From: CAYZJB01 sp964478735
Lineage (GTDB): Bacteria > CLD3 > SB21
Reading direction: 5' to 3'
DNA length: 49,394 bases
NCBI GenBank assembly: GCA_964478735.1
Contig: CAYZJB010000029.1
Coordinates: forward strand, 1 to 49,394
Shown here: one piece after another, positions 16,318-24,185 of the stretch
Numbering within the stretch: position 1 is the stretch's first letter
Layout of the letters: every line of letters starts with the position of its first letter
The notes under the pieces: generated by a model
Told to the model about the DNA's origin: nothing
Seen by the model: only the letters and a program-made list of their open reading frames with translations
Database searches by the model: none
Program-made: the position numbers and the translations under genes

Positions 16318-17110
16318 ATCGCTGCACTGTTATCCGATCAAATCGTGCCGCGGCGTTCCCATCGAGCAGGCCGCGCTGGACGACTACGGTTTCATCGGCG
16401 ACCGCCGGATGATGGTCGTCGACGACACCGATCAACTCGTCACGGCGCGGGACGTGCCGCGGATGGTGTTGATCACGGTTCAACGGTCCGGTGGTACCGT
16501 GTCGGTCTCGGCGCCGGGACGTCGGGACCACGTGTTTACGATTTCCGATCACGGTACCATCCGGCGGGTACGTGTGTGGGATGACTGGGTGGATGCGATC
16601 GACACGGGTGATGTACCGGCGCAGTGGTTTTCCGACGTTCTGGGATTCCCCGTCCGACTCGTGACGACAGGATCGAATTTCCGACGGTCCATTCATCCGA
16701 AGTACAATCCCGGAGGCCGGCACGTCCATTTCGGCGATGCGTACCCGCTTTTGCTTATTTCGACGGCATCGCTTGCCGATTTGAATACGCGCCTCGATGC
16801 GCCGGTTCCGATGACGCGCTTTCGCCCCAATGTCGTGATCGAAGGAACCGATCCCTACGAAGAAGATCGTTGGAAAACGATCCGCATCGGCGACGTGACC
16901 CTCCGGATCGTGAAGCCGTGTTCGCGGTGCGTCCTGACGACGGTCGATCCGGAAACAGGCGAAAAAGGCAAAGAACCGCTGCGTACGCTGAGCCGGTATC
17001 GGCGCGCGGCCGACGGCAACGTTTATTTCGGTCAGAATGTCATCCATGAATCGCACGGTGTCGTCCGCGTGGGCGACCGTGTCGAAATCGTTGAATGGTC
17101 AAAGGAGTAA
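16304..17110 (+). CDS. MOSC domain protein (mARC/YcbX-like)
   Basis: A 268-residue protein with an N-terminal MOSC beta-barrel (VKSLHCYPIKSCRGVPIEQAAL) and a C-terminal MOSC domain. It carries FRPNVVIEGTDPYEEDRW and the cysteine region IVKPCSRCVLTTVDPETGEKGKEPLRTL, where family members bind the molybdenum cofactor through Cys. This layout matches the mARC/YcbX group, which reduces N-hydroxylated compounds such as hydroxylaminopurines. There is no C-terminal ferredoxin domain, so an external reductase is needed. It sits in the coupled series between DinB and DUF1330. Confidence 0.88.
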   Translation: MPFVKSLHCYPIKSCRGVPIEQAALDDYGFIGDRRMMVVDDTDQLVTARDVPRMVLITVQRSGGTVSVSAPGRRDHVFTISDHGTIRRVRVWDDWVDAIDTGDVPAQWFSDVLGFPVRLVTTGSNFRRSIHPKYNPGGRHVHFGDAYPLLLISTASLADLNTRLDAPVPMTRFRPNVVIEGTDPYEEDRWKTIRIGDVTLRIVKPCSRCVLTTVDPETGEKGKEPLRTLSRYRRAADGNVYFGQNVIHESHGVVRVGDRVEIVEWSKE

Positions 17111-17113
17111 CGT

Positions 17114-17407
17114 ATGTCCGCTTTTGTTATTGTCGAGATCGACATCCACGATCCGCAGGGATACGATGAGTATAAAAAAATGGCGCCGCCGTCCATTGCG
17201 AAGTACGACGGCAAGTACGTCGTGCGCGGAGGCGCCTGCGAAGTTCTCGAAGGCGGATGGATGCCGCGGCGCATGGTCGTGCTGCAATTTCCCTCCGTCG
17301 AAAAAGCCAAAGCCTGGTGGAATTCTCAGGAGTATGCCGAGGCGAAAGCGCTTCGGCATCGTACGGCCACGTCCCGCATGATCGTCGTGGAAGGAATGAA
17401 TCCATGA
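17114..17407 (+). CDS. DUF1330 family protein
   Basis: A 97-residue ferredoxin-like (dimeric alpha-beta barrel) protein: SAFVIVEIDIHDPQGYDEYKKM near the start, YVVRGGACEVLEGGW and RMVVLQFPSVEKAKAWWNSQEYAEAKALR. The family is common but has no established biochemical function; the fold resembles small monooxygenase-like or NIPSNAP proteins. It begins three bases after the MOSC gene and overlaps PhzF by four bases. Confidence 0.9.
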   Translation: MSAFVIVEIDIHDPQGYDEYKKMAPPSIAKYDGKYVVRGGACEVLEGGWMPRRMVVLQFPSVEKAKAWWNSQEYAEAKALRHRTATSRMIVVEGMNP

Positions 17408-18183
17408 CCATTCGGTTGTTTCAAGTCGATGCATTCACCCGTGTACCGTTTACCGGAAATCCGGCGGCCGTGTGTCCCCTGGAATCGTGGCTTCCGGATG
17501 ACGTGATGCAGTCGATTGCGCTGGAAAACAACCTTTCGGAAACGGCTTTTTTTGTTCCGGCGGGCCGCCGGTTTCACCTACGATGGTTTACACCGAAAGT
17601 CGAAATCGATCTGTGCGGGCACGCGACGCTTGCGTCGGCCTGTGTCATCCACACGCAGCTGGGATGGAAGGATACGAGGGTCGAATTCGATTCCCGTTCC
17701 GGTCTTCTCTCGGTGGAGCGTGCGAATGACCTCTGGGTGATGGATTTTCCAACGCGCGAATCCAAAAATATCGAGACGCCGGAACTGCTTAGGAAAATTC
17801 TGGGCCGCGATCCGTTGGAAACACGAAAGGCGGTCGATCTGATGGCGGTGCTTGAATCGGAGACGCAGGTGCGCGAATTCGTTCCCGATTTTTCAAAGAT
17901 CGTGAATTTGGAAACACGGGGATTGATCTTGACGGCGCCCGGCAATGACGTCGATTTTGTTTCGCGGTTTTTTGCGCCGGCGAAGGGCGTCGACGAAGAT
18001 CCGGTGACGGGCTCCAGCCATTGCACGCTGATTCCGTACTGGGGTACGCGCCTTGGAAAAAGGCGGCTTCACGCACGACAGGTATCGACCCGTGGCGGTG
18101 AACTTTTCTGCGAATGGAAAGGCGACCGCGTTGCGATCGGCGGTCATGCCGTGACGGTCATGGAAGGAAATTTTTATGTTTGA
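17404..18183 (+). CDS. PhzF family isomerase/epimerase-like protein
   Basis: A 259-residue PhzF-fold protein. The N-terminal half has FQVDAFTRVPFTGNPAAVC and the catalytic-Glu motif NNLSETAFFV (Glu46). The phosphate-free substrate loops are FTPKVEIDLCGHATLASA and, in the second half, VDEDPVTGSSHCTLIPYW. PhzF itself isomerises a dihydroanthranilate in phenazine synthesis, but most relatives outside phenazine clusters have unknown substrates and none of the other phz genes is present. The ATG overlaps DUF1330 by four bases. Confidence 0.9.
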   Translation: MTIRLFQVDAFTRVPFTGNPAAVCPLESWLPDDVMQSIALENNLSETAFFVPAGRRFHLRWFTPKVEIDLCGHATLASACVIHTQLGWKDTRVEFDSRSGLLSVERANDLWVMDFPTRESKNIETPELLRKILGRDPLETRKAVDLMAVLESETQVREFVPDFSKIVNLETRGLILTAPGNDVDFVSRFFAPAKGVDEDPVTGSSHCTLIPYWGTRLGKRRLHARQVSTRGGELFCEWKGDRVAIGGHAVTVMEGNFYV

Positions 18184-18200
18184 AGGGAAAGGAGATTCGT

Positions 18201-19727
18201 ATGGTGTTCGAACTCCATAAAGAGAACGGGATCCCACTTTATGTACAGATCGAGTCGAAAATTACGGACTTGATCCGCAGCGGGATGCTGCGGCCCGGGG
18301 ACAAACTGCCGGCCACGCGTGAACTGTCCCGTCAACTTCGCGTCCATCGCAATACGGTGGTCCAGGCGTATCAGGAGCTTGAAGTCAAAGGATGGGTGCG
18401 TTCCGAGATCGGGAGCGGCACGTATGTCCATAAGTACGTACCGCGAGAGCTAGAAAGCCGCGACGTCAACGACGTTTCGCGTTTTTCATTCGACGGCTTG
18501 TTCAGCGCCTACTGGTCGCAGTCGGAAGACTTCGGACTCACGGAAATCGACAATCTGGTCCGGTCATGCGAAAAACCGGACGACGTGATTGCGTTTTCGA
18601 GCGTGGTGCCGGACAAACAGCTTTTTCCGCTGCGGGAATTCCAGAACTGCGTCTACCATGCCATCCAGCGCTACGGCGTCGGCCTGCTCGAGATGGGCTG
18701 TACGCGCGGGTTCGACCCGTTCCTCGATTACCTGCCCGTGTTCCTGATGCGGCGCGGCATGCAGGTTCGCAGCGACGAGATCGTCACGGTCAACGGCATC
18801 CAGCAGGGGATCGACCTGGTCACGCGCCTGTTCGTCAATCCCGGCGACACGGTCGTGACGGAGGAAATGACGTACCGCGGCGCGCTCCGGATCTTCAACG
18901 CTCTCGGCGCGGAAGTGATCGGCGTTCCGCTCGATCGCGACGGCATGGACGTCGACGCGCTGCAGACGATCCTCGAACGCAAACGCGTCAAAATGATCTA
19001 CACGATCCCGACGTTCCAGAATCCGACGGGCAGCGTGATGCCCATCGAACGCCGCAAACGCCTGCTCGACCTCGCGTATCGTCATCGGGTGCCGATCGTG
19101 GAAGACCAGTTTGCCAACGAACTGCGTCTCGAAGGGGAAGACCCGCTGCCGTTGTATGCGCTCGACTCCCGCGGGCTCGTCATCGCGCTGGGAAGTTTTT
19201 CGAAAATACTTTTTCACGGAATCCGTCTCGGCTGGGTGGTTTCTGCGTCTCGCGAGTTTGTCGCCAAACTGACCTACGCGAAAAAAGTCGCCGACTGGCA
19301 GAATAATTATCTGATTCAGGGCGCCATACTGGAATTTTGTGAACAGGGATATTTCGACAAATACCTCAAACGGAAGATCAAAACGCTGCGGGAGCGTTCC
19401 GAGGTGATGGCGCAAGCGGCGCAGGAGTATCTGCCGTCGGAGGCGACTTTCCATCGTTCGATGGGCGGGCTGTTTCACTGGGTCGAGCTTCCGCCGTGGA
19501 TGAGCGCGCTGGAACTGCTCATGGAAACGCGTAAACGCGGCGTGCTGTTTACTCCGCGACGTTTCTTCACCGTTCGGGCCGAGCGCGACAACGGCATGCG
19601 CCTGGGGTTCGTGTCGTATGCGTCGGATCAAATCCTGCAGGGCATGCGCGTCATCGGTGAACAAACGTACCAGACGATGGTTCGAACCGGGCCGCTGGGC
19701 GAATCACGCATGGCGCCGGTGATATGA
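18201..19727 (+). CDS. MocR-type GntR/aminotransferase transcriptional regulator
   Basis: A 508-residue MocR/PdxR regulator. Residues 10-80 form a GntR winged helix (PLYVQIESKITDLIRSGMLRPGDKLPATRELSRQL, then HRNTVVQAYQELEVKGW). The remainder is a type I aminotransferase-fold sensor with PLP-lysine motif LGSFSKILFHGIRLG (Lys335) and the IPTFQNPTGS and EDQFANELR segments. Several MocR proteins activate pdxST when PLP is low, and pdxS and pdxT lie 4.5-6 kb downstream on the same strand, which makes PLP control plausible but unproven. ATG 18201 follows AAAGGAG. Confidence 0.92.
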   Translation: MVFELHKENGIPLYVQIESKITDLIRSGMLRPGDKLPATRELSRQLRVHRNTVVQAYQELEVKGWVRSEIGSGTYVHKYVPRELESRDVNDVSRFSFDGLFSAYWSQSEDFGLTEIDNLVRSCEKPDDVIAFSSVVPDKQLFPLREFQNCVYHAIQRYGVGLLEMGCTRGFDPFLDYLPVFLMRRGMQVRSDEIVTVNGIQQGIDLVTRLFVNPGDTVVTEEMTYRGALRIFNALGAEVIGVPLDRDGMDVDALQTILERKRVKMIYTIPTFQNPTGSVMPIERRKRLLDLAYRHRVPIVEDQFANELRLEGEDPLPLYALDSRGLVIALGSFSKILFHGIRLGWVVSASREFVAKLTYAKKVADWQNNYLIQGAILEFCEQGYFDKYLKRKIKTLRERSEVMAQAAQEYLPSEATFHRSMGGLFHWVELPPWMSALELLMETRKRGVLFTPRRFFTVRAERDNGMRLGFVSYASDQILQGMRVIGEQTYQTMVRTGPLGESRMAPVI

Positions 19728-19731
19728 AAGA

Positions 19732-19825
19732 TTGACCACAGAACGCACAGCGGTCTCAGAATTGTTATGAATCGTAATGTTTTAGAAAATACTCGAAGTC
19801 TCTGTGATCCATGTTCTCTGGGGTA
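19732..19825. repeat. Dispersed ccacagaa / ctctgtg repeat flanking a spacer
   Basis: A left arm ttgaccacagaacgcacag (19732-19750) and a right arm tctctgtgatccatgttctctg (19799-19820) are roughly inverted copies (ccacaga versus tctctgg, cacaga/tctgtg) around about 50 bases of AT-rich spacer. This is the only sizeable break in the coupled gene series and separates the MocR gene from the next DinB gene. Related material occurs at 2741-2770 and 49370-49394. Confidence 0.5.
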
Positions 19826-19854
19826 AAAGAATCATAAAAACAAAAAGGATAGCG

Positions 19855-20313
19855 ATGGAGTCGACGATTTCAATCGGAAAATTGTTTGAGTACGACGATT
19901 GGGCCAACCGTGCGATGTGGCAATCGTTGGTATCGAATCAATTGACGACCGGCCGCGCGGCAGAACTGTTCAGTCACGTGATCGAAACGGAATACTTGTG
20001 GTACGCACGCATCGAAGGTCGTTATGAACACATCAAAAGCGTGTGGACGGGTTCGGGAATCCAGGACGCCGTTCATAAACTGGACGACCTGCGGGACCGC
20101 TGGTCGGCGCTGATCCGTCAGTTGACGCCCGCCGAATGGGCGAGAAAACTCACGTATCGGAATACGAAAGGCATCGACTACGAAAACACGATTCAGGACA
20201 TCCTGACGCACGTGGTTTTTCACTCGACCTATCATCGCGGTCAGGTCGTACTGGAGATCCGTCGCGCGGGAGGAGAGCCGCCATTGATCGACTACATTGC
20301 ACGGTTGAGGTAA
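19855..20313 (+). CDS. DinB family protein
   Basis: A 152-residue DinB four-helix protein: IGKLFEYDDWANRAMWQSL, the first metal His in LFSHVIETEYLWYARIEG, and the C-terminal pair in ILTHVVFHSTYHRGQVVLEIRRAGGEPPLIDYI. It is a canonical DinB shape, presumed metal-dependent thiol transferase or hydrolase. ATG 19855 has AAAAGGA upstream; a longer frame reaching 19804 lacks a comparable site. The next gene starts three bases after its stop. Confidence 0.88.
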   Translation: MESTISIGKLFEYDDWANRAMWQSLVSNQLTTGRAAELFSHVIETEYLWYARIEGRYEHIKSVWTGSGIQDAVHKLDDLRDRWSALIRQLTPAEWARKLTYRNTKGIDYENTIQDILTHVVFHSTYHRGQVVLEIRRAGGEPPLIDYIARLR

Positions 20314-20316
20314 ACG

Positions 20317-20940
20317 ATGTATACGCCTACGTACGCGCGCATCGACGATCCCGATTTGATCCGTCACGTCGTCGAACAAAGCGGCCTGGCGACGGTCGTG
20401 ACGTGCGATGAGGGCGGTTTTGCCGCGACCCACGTTCCGCTCCTCTATCGCCGTGACGACGAGGCGGACTGGCTGGAAGGCCATGTCTCGAAGGCCAATT
20501 CGCACTGGCGTCATTTCGAGGGACATCCCGATGCGCTGGCGATTTTTCTGGAACCCGACCATTACGTGTCGCCGCGGTGGTACGATCACATGAACGTGCC
20601 GACCTGGGACTACGTGGCCGTTCACGCGTACGGAGAAGTCTCGCTGATCGAAAACCCGGAAGAAATCCGGAGGCAATTGGACGTTATGGTTCGTAAATAC
20701 GAACCCGCAGGCGAATACCGGTTGGAATCGTTGACCGAAGACTATTATCAAAAAGAAGTTCGTGCGCTGAAGTGCTTCAAAATAAAGGTCTCCCGGTTCG
20801 AAGCATCGTTTAAACTCAGTCAGAACCGTGACGCGAAAAATTTCTGCCAGGTCATCGAAGCGCTCGAACGCGAAGGAACCGATTCGGCGAAAGCGGTTGC
20901 AGAATGGATGAAAACGATTCAGCGAAAGGATTCCGAATGA
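20317..20940 (+). CDS. PaiB-like FMN-binding negative regulator family protein
   Basis: A 207-residue split-barrel protein of the PaiB family: YTPTYARIDDPDLIRHVV, GGFAATHVPLLYRRDD, LEGHVSKANSHWRHFEGHPDALAIF, YVSPRWYDHMNVPTWDYVAVHAYG. In Bacillus PaiB pairs with the polyamine acetyltransferase PaiA and affects protease and sporulation genes; here GNAT genes are plentiful nearby but none is immediately adjacent. A flavin-dependent enzymatic role is equally possible. Overlaps the cupin start by four bases. Confidence 0.9.
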   Translation: MYTPTYARIDDPDLIRHVVEQSGLATVVTCDEGGFAATHVPLLYRRDDEADWLEGHVSKANSHWRHFEGHPDALAIFLEPDHYVSPRWYDHMNVPTWDYVAVHAYGEVSLIENPEEIRRQLDVMVRKYEPAGEYRLESLTEDYYQKEVRALKCFKIKVSRFEASFKLSQNRDAKNFCQVIEALEREGTDSAKAVAEWMKTIQRKDSE

Positions 20941-21305
20941 ACGACGTCGTTTTGAAGCGATTCGATAATCCCGATGAAGTTCGGGTCTTCGACAAAGGAA
21001 AATTTGAACTCGTCCGCATCGGCGGGATGACGCTGGGCCGCGCGACGTACGAGCCCGGATGGAAGTGGTCGGTGCACGTCGGTCCAACGGCGGCCACGCC
21101 GTCGTGCAAGGTCGAACACGTCGGCATCGTGTTGCAGGGGCGCGTGATGGTGAAGATGGATGACGGGCGGGAATTTTACCTCGCGGGCGGCGACTCGTTT
21201 TACGTCGGACCCGAGCACGACAGTTGGGTGCTCGGAGAGGAACCGTATGTGTCACTGCATCTGATGGGTGCGAACGAATATCCCACAGGAAAGGAGAAAT
21301 CATGA
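20937..21305 (+). CDS. Cupin domain protein
   Basis: A 122-residue single-domain cupin. The core WSVHVGPTAATPSCKVEHVGIVLQGRVMVKMDDGREFYLAGGDSFYV contains a reduced metal motif (one His at EHVG plus later PEHDSW and LHLMG), typical of small cupins that may bind a metal or simply a ligand. The function is not readable. I choose ATG 20937, which overlaps the PaiB-like stop. Its own stop overlaps the BstA-like start by four bases. Confidence 0.87.
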   Translation: MNDVVLKRFDNPDEVRVFDKGKFELVRIGGMTLGRATYEPGWKWSVHVGPTAATPSCKVEHVGIVLQGRVMVKMDDGREFYLAGGDSFYVGPEHDSWVLGEEPYVSLHLMGANEYPTGKEKS

Positions 21306-21826
21306 GCGACGATTTGAGGTACCCGATCGGGAAGTTTAATCCCGTCGAAACGCTAACCGATGACGATCGTCGAAAAATGATCGACGATATCGCCACTCAA
21401 CCCGCTCGATTTCGCGACGCCGTGCGCGGCTGGACCGATACGCAACTGGACACGCCGTACCGGCCGGGCGGATGGACCGTTCGCCAGGTCATCCATCACG
21501 TTCCCGAGAGCCATTTGAACAGTTACGTGCGGTTCAAATGGACGCTGACGGAAAATGAGCCGACGATCAAACCGTACGACCAGGACGCATGGTCGGCATT
21601 ACCCGATTCGAAATTGCCGATCGAGATGTCGCTGCGTTTGCTTGAGGCGCTGCACGTACGATGGGTGGAGCTGCTTCGCCGCATGACACCGGATCAGTGG
21701 AAGCGCCGGCTCCATCATCCGGAGAGCGGTACGTTTAACCTTGACCGGATGCTGCAGTTGTACGTCTGGCACGGTAACCATCATCTGGCACACATCACGC
21801 GACTGAAGGAGCGAATGACGTGGTAG
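21302..21826 (+). CDS. YfiT/BstA-like DinB protein (putative bacillithiol-type S-transferase)
   Basis: A 174-residue protein that matches the YfiT/BstA subgroup closely: RYPIGKFNPVETLTDDDRRKMIDDIATQPARFRDAV, GGWTVRQVIHHVPESHLNSYVRFKW, and the metal pair in WHGNHHLAHITRLKERMTW. BstA transfers bacillithiol to electrophiles in Firmicutes; which low-molecular-weight thiol would be used here is unknown, and no bacillithiol synthesis genes are in the window. Its TAG overlaps the GTG start of the next MOSC gene. Confidence 0.92.
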   Translation: MSDDLRYPIGKFNPVETLTDDDRRKMIDDIATQPARFRDAVRGWTDTQLDTPYRPGGWTVRQVIHHVPESHLNSYVRFKWTLTENEPTIKPYDQDAWSALPDSKLPIEMSLRLLEALHVRWVELLRRMTPDQWKRRLHHPESGTFNLDRMLQLYVWHGNHHLAHITRLKERMTW

Positions 21827-22321
21827 GAAAAATTGTACAGATCAACATTTCTTCCGGAGGCGTTCCCAAACGGCCGATCGAAGAGGGGCACATGACGTTT
21901 GATCGCGTGGCCGGCGACGACTGGCGTCACAAAGACATACACGGCGGACCGGACCGTTTTGATGATTGCCGTGGAAGCGATCGAAGCACTGCAACGTGAC
22001 GGTTATCCCGTGTTCAACGGCGCCCTCGGCGAAAACCTGACGACCCGGGGCATCGACTATCGCGAGATCCGTTACGGCGATCGGTTTCGCATCGGTACCG
22101 GCGTCGTGCTCGAGGTCACCAAACGGCGTGCACCGTGCAGGACCCTCACCGTATACGGGGCCGACATCGGCAAAGCGTTGTTCAACAAAGAGGCGAACGC
22201 GCACGACGCGTCGAGCGTGAAATGGGGGCAGGCCGGCTTTTATTGCAAAGTCATCGCCGAAGGCATCGTCCGGCCCGGCGATACGATCGAATGGAAGCGG
22301 GAAAGGGTGGCTCACGAATGA
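21820..22321 (+). pseudogene. MOSC domain protein (YiiM-like), frameshifted
   Basis: GTG 21820 begins GKIVQINISSGGVPKRPIEEG, VAGDDWRHKDIHGGPDR, and then leaves the family at 21951-21960. Two codons later another frame continues VLMIAVEAIEALQRDGYPVFNGALGENLTTRGIDYREI, RFRIGTGVVLEV, KRRAPCRTL with the MOSC cysteine, ending at 22321. The family sequence there is normally HGGPDR followed by AV, so two bases seem to be missing (or one added) in ggaccgtttt. Otherwise the two halves form a full small MOSC protein related to YiiM, which reduces N-hydroxylated compounds. Could be an assembly error or a true pseudogene. Confidence 0.78.
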
Positions 22322-23229
22322 AACGTTATTTACCGACGATCGGAATTTTGATTTGCTCTCTCATCTGGGGGTCGACGTGGCTCGCGATCAAGTTCGGCCT
22401 GGATACGCTTCCACCGTTTTTATTTGCGGCCATTCGTTTTGCCATCGCGTTCGGATGCCTGTTCGTGTGGATGAAAGTACAGCGTTTGAAGTTTCCGAGT
22501 GACGGACACACGTGGAAAGTGATGACCGTGCTGGGTATGGTCCTCGGCATGGACTACGCGTTGGTTTTCTGGGGTGAACAGTTCATCGATTCCGGCATTG
22601 CGGCCGTCCTGTTTTCAACGATGCCGTTTTTTGTCATTGCCTTCGGCAGGATCATGATCCCCGGTCATGCGGTGACGCGATTTCAAGCGATCGGGATCAC
22701 GTTAAGTTTTGCAGGCGTCGTGGTCGTCTTTTTGCGAAACCTGGCTGACGCGGAGCACTTTATCTGGGGCGACCTCGCGATGATCGGCGCATCGTCGTGC
22801 GGTGCATTCATCAGCGTGTATGCTAAAAAACACGCCGGCCATATCCATCCCGTCACCGTCACGACGGCGCAAATCGCGGTGTGTACGACGGTGTTGACGG
22901 TGGCCGGCCTTGCCGCGGAAGATCCGACCGCCTTGCATTGGACGTGGGAAGGATGGATGGCCATTCTTTATCTGGCCCTGTTCGGTTCGGCCATGGCATT
23001 TGTCCTTTACATGTGGGTGATCAAAAGAGTCAGCCCCGTCGAAGCGTCGATCGTTCCCGTCGTCTCGCCGCTCGTTGCCGTTTTGCTCGGCTGGTTGATG
23101 CGGGCCGAACCGATCAGCTGGAACGTCCTTACCGGCGGAACAATGATCGTGGCGGGAGTGTTTTTTGTGAATATTCTTCCCCAATGGCAGTTGCCCGCAC
23201 AACTCGACACGCAAAGGGAGGCCGCATGA
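22318..23229 (+). CDS. EamA family transporter
   Basis: A 303-residue inner-membrane exporter with ten helices and two EamA repeats: SLIWGSTWLAIKFGLDTLPPFLFAAIRF starts the first, and VEASIVPVVSPLVAVLLGWLMRAEPISWNVLTGGTMIVAGVFF closes the second. Substrate unknown; EamA carriers export amino acids, nucleosides or drugs. The ATG overlaps the frameshifted MOSC stop. Its own stop overlaps the start of a second, related EamA gene by four bases; the pair probably arose by duplication (both begin ...IWGSTWL(A/V)IK.GLD.(L/M)PPFLFA). Confidence 0.91.
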   Translation: MKRYLPTIGILICSLIWGSTWLAIKFGLDTLPPFLFAAIRFAIAFGCLFVWMKVQRLKFPSDGHTWKVMTVLGMVLGMDYALVFWGEQFIDSGIAAVLFSTMPFFVIAFGRIMIPGHAVTRFQAIGITLSFAGVVVVFLRNLADAEHFIWGDLAMIGASSCGAFISVYAKKHAGHIHPVTVTTAQIAVCTTVLTVAGLAAEDPTALHWTWEGWMAILYLALFGSAMAFVLYMWVIKRVSPVEASIVPVVSPLVAVLLGWLMRAEPISWNVLTGGTMIVAGVFFVNILPQWQLPAQLDTQREAA

Positions 23230-24149
23230 GTCATCCGCGAGCCCTGGCGGCGTTGCTCGGTGTAGCCCTGATATGGGGCTCGACGTGGCTGGTCATCAAA
23301 GAAGGTCTCGATGCCATGCCGCCGTTCCTTTTTGCGGGTGTACGGTTTGCCCTGGCCGCCGTCATGATGCTCGGAATCGTCGTATGGCGACGGTTGCCGC
23401 TCCCGACGGATGCGGCAAGCTGGGTCAGCATGGGTTGGATGGCCGTGTTGAATGCCGGCTGCTACGGCTGCGTGTTCTGGGGTGAGCAGTACGTCGACTC
23501 ATACATCGCATCGATTATTGGCGCGACGTCGCCGTTTTTTTCGGCGATTCTGGCCAACCTCTTTTTAAGAGGCCCTCAGATCAACGGTGCAAATGCGTTG
23601 GGACTCGTGTTGAGTTTTGCCGGTGTCGCGGCCATCTCGGTCCGGCAGATCGGCGAAGATGAGGCGTGGAAGGGAATCGTCGTCATGCTGGGCAACGCGG
23701 TATTTGTCGGCATGTACAGCGTTTTTGCAAAAGCCCGAACGCAGCACATCGATACCACGGTCAATGTAACGGCGCAGATGTTGGGAACGGCCGTGCTGCT
23801 CGGGTTGCTGGGATTGGTGACCGAGCCGGTCGAGCGTTTTGTGTGGACCGGTACCGGTATTTTTGCCATCGGTTATCTTGCCGCCATCGGTTCCGTCGTT
23901 GCGTTTTTGCTCTGGACGTACTCGATGAAACGTCTGTCGGTCGTCGAAGTCTCCATGCAGCAATTTATTTCTCCCGGCATTGCCATCCTGCTTGGCATCT
24001 GGATCCGTCATGAGCCCTTGAACGGCTGGACGGTTCTGGGTTGCGCGTTGATTTTAGGCGGAGTGTATCTGGTCAACGTGTACCGGCCGCGCATCTCCGG
24101 CCTGGCGCTGGCCGTCGTACGTGAGGAGACCGTTGAAAATGAAGCATAA
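23226..24149 (+). CDS. EamA family transporter, tandem paralogue
   Basis: A 307-residue ten-helix transporter with the same opening as its neighbour (ALIWGSTWLVIKEGLDAMPPFLFAGVRF) and the second-repeat ending VEVSMQQFISPGIAILLGIWIRHEPLNGWTVLGCALILGGVYLVNV. It may form a heterodimer with the preceding gene or simply add capacity. A 36-base gap separates it from pdxS. Confidence 0.91.
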   Translation: MSHPRALAALLGVALIWGSTWLVIKEGLDAMPPFLFAGVRFALAAVMMLGIVVWRRLPLPTDAASWVSMGWMAVLNAGCYGCVFWGEQYVDSYIASIIGATSPFFSAILANLFLRGPQINGANALGLVLSFAGVAAISVRQIGEDEAWKGIVVMLGNAVFVGMYSVFAKARTQHIDTTVNVTAQMLGTAVLLGLLGLVTEPVERFVWTGTGIFAIGYLAAIGSVVAFLLWTYSMKRLSVVEVSMQQFISPGIAILLGIWIRHEPLNGWTVLGCALILGGVYLVNVYRPRISGLALAVVREETVENEA

Positions 24150-24185
24150 AATAATAGATTAGCCCAGTCTGAAGAAGGAGTCATC

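Noticed and set aside
16265..17056. A 263-codon minus-strand frame inside the MOSC gene
   Set aside because: Antisense shadow; the plus-strand MOSC motifs explain the sequence.
17404..18183. Phenazine biosynthesis suggested by a PhzF homologue
   Set aside because: No phzA-E or phzG partner genes; PhzF-fold proteins are widespread outside phenazine pathways.
18564..19664. A 366-codon minus-strand frame inside the MocR gene
   Set aside because: Antisense shadow of a well-conserved coding region; no family motifs.
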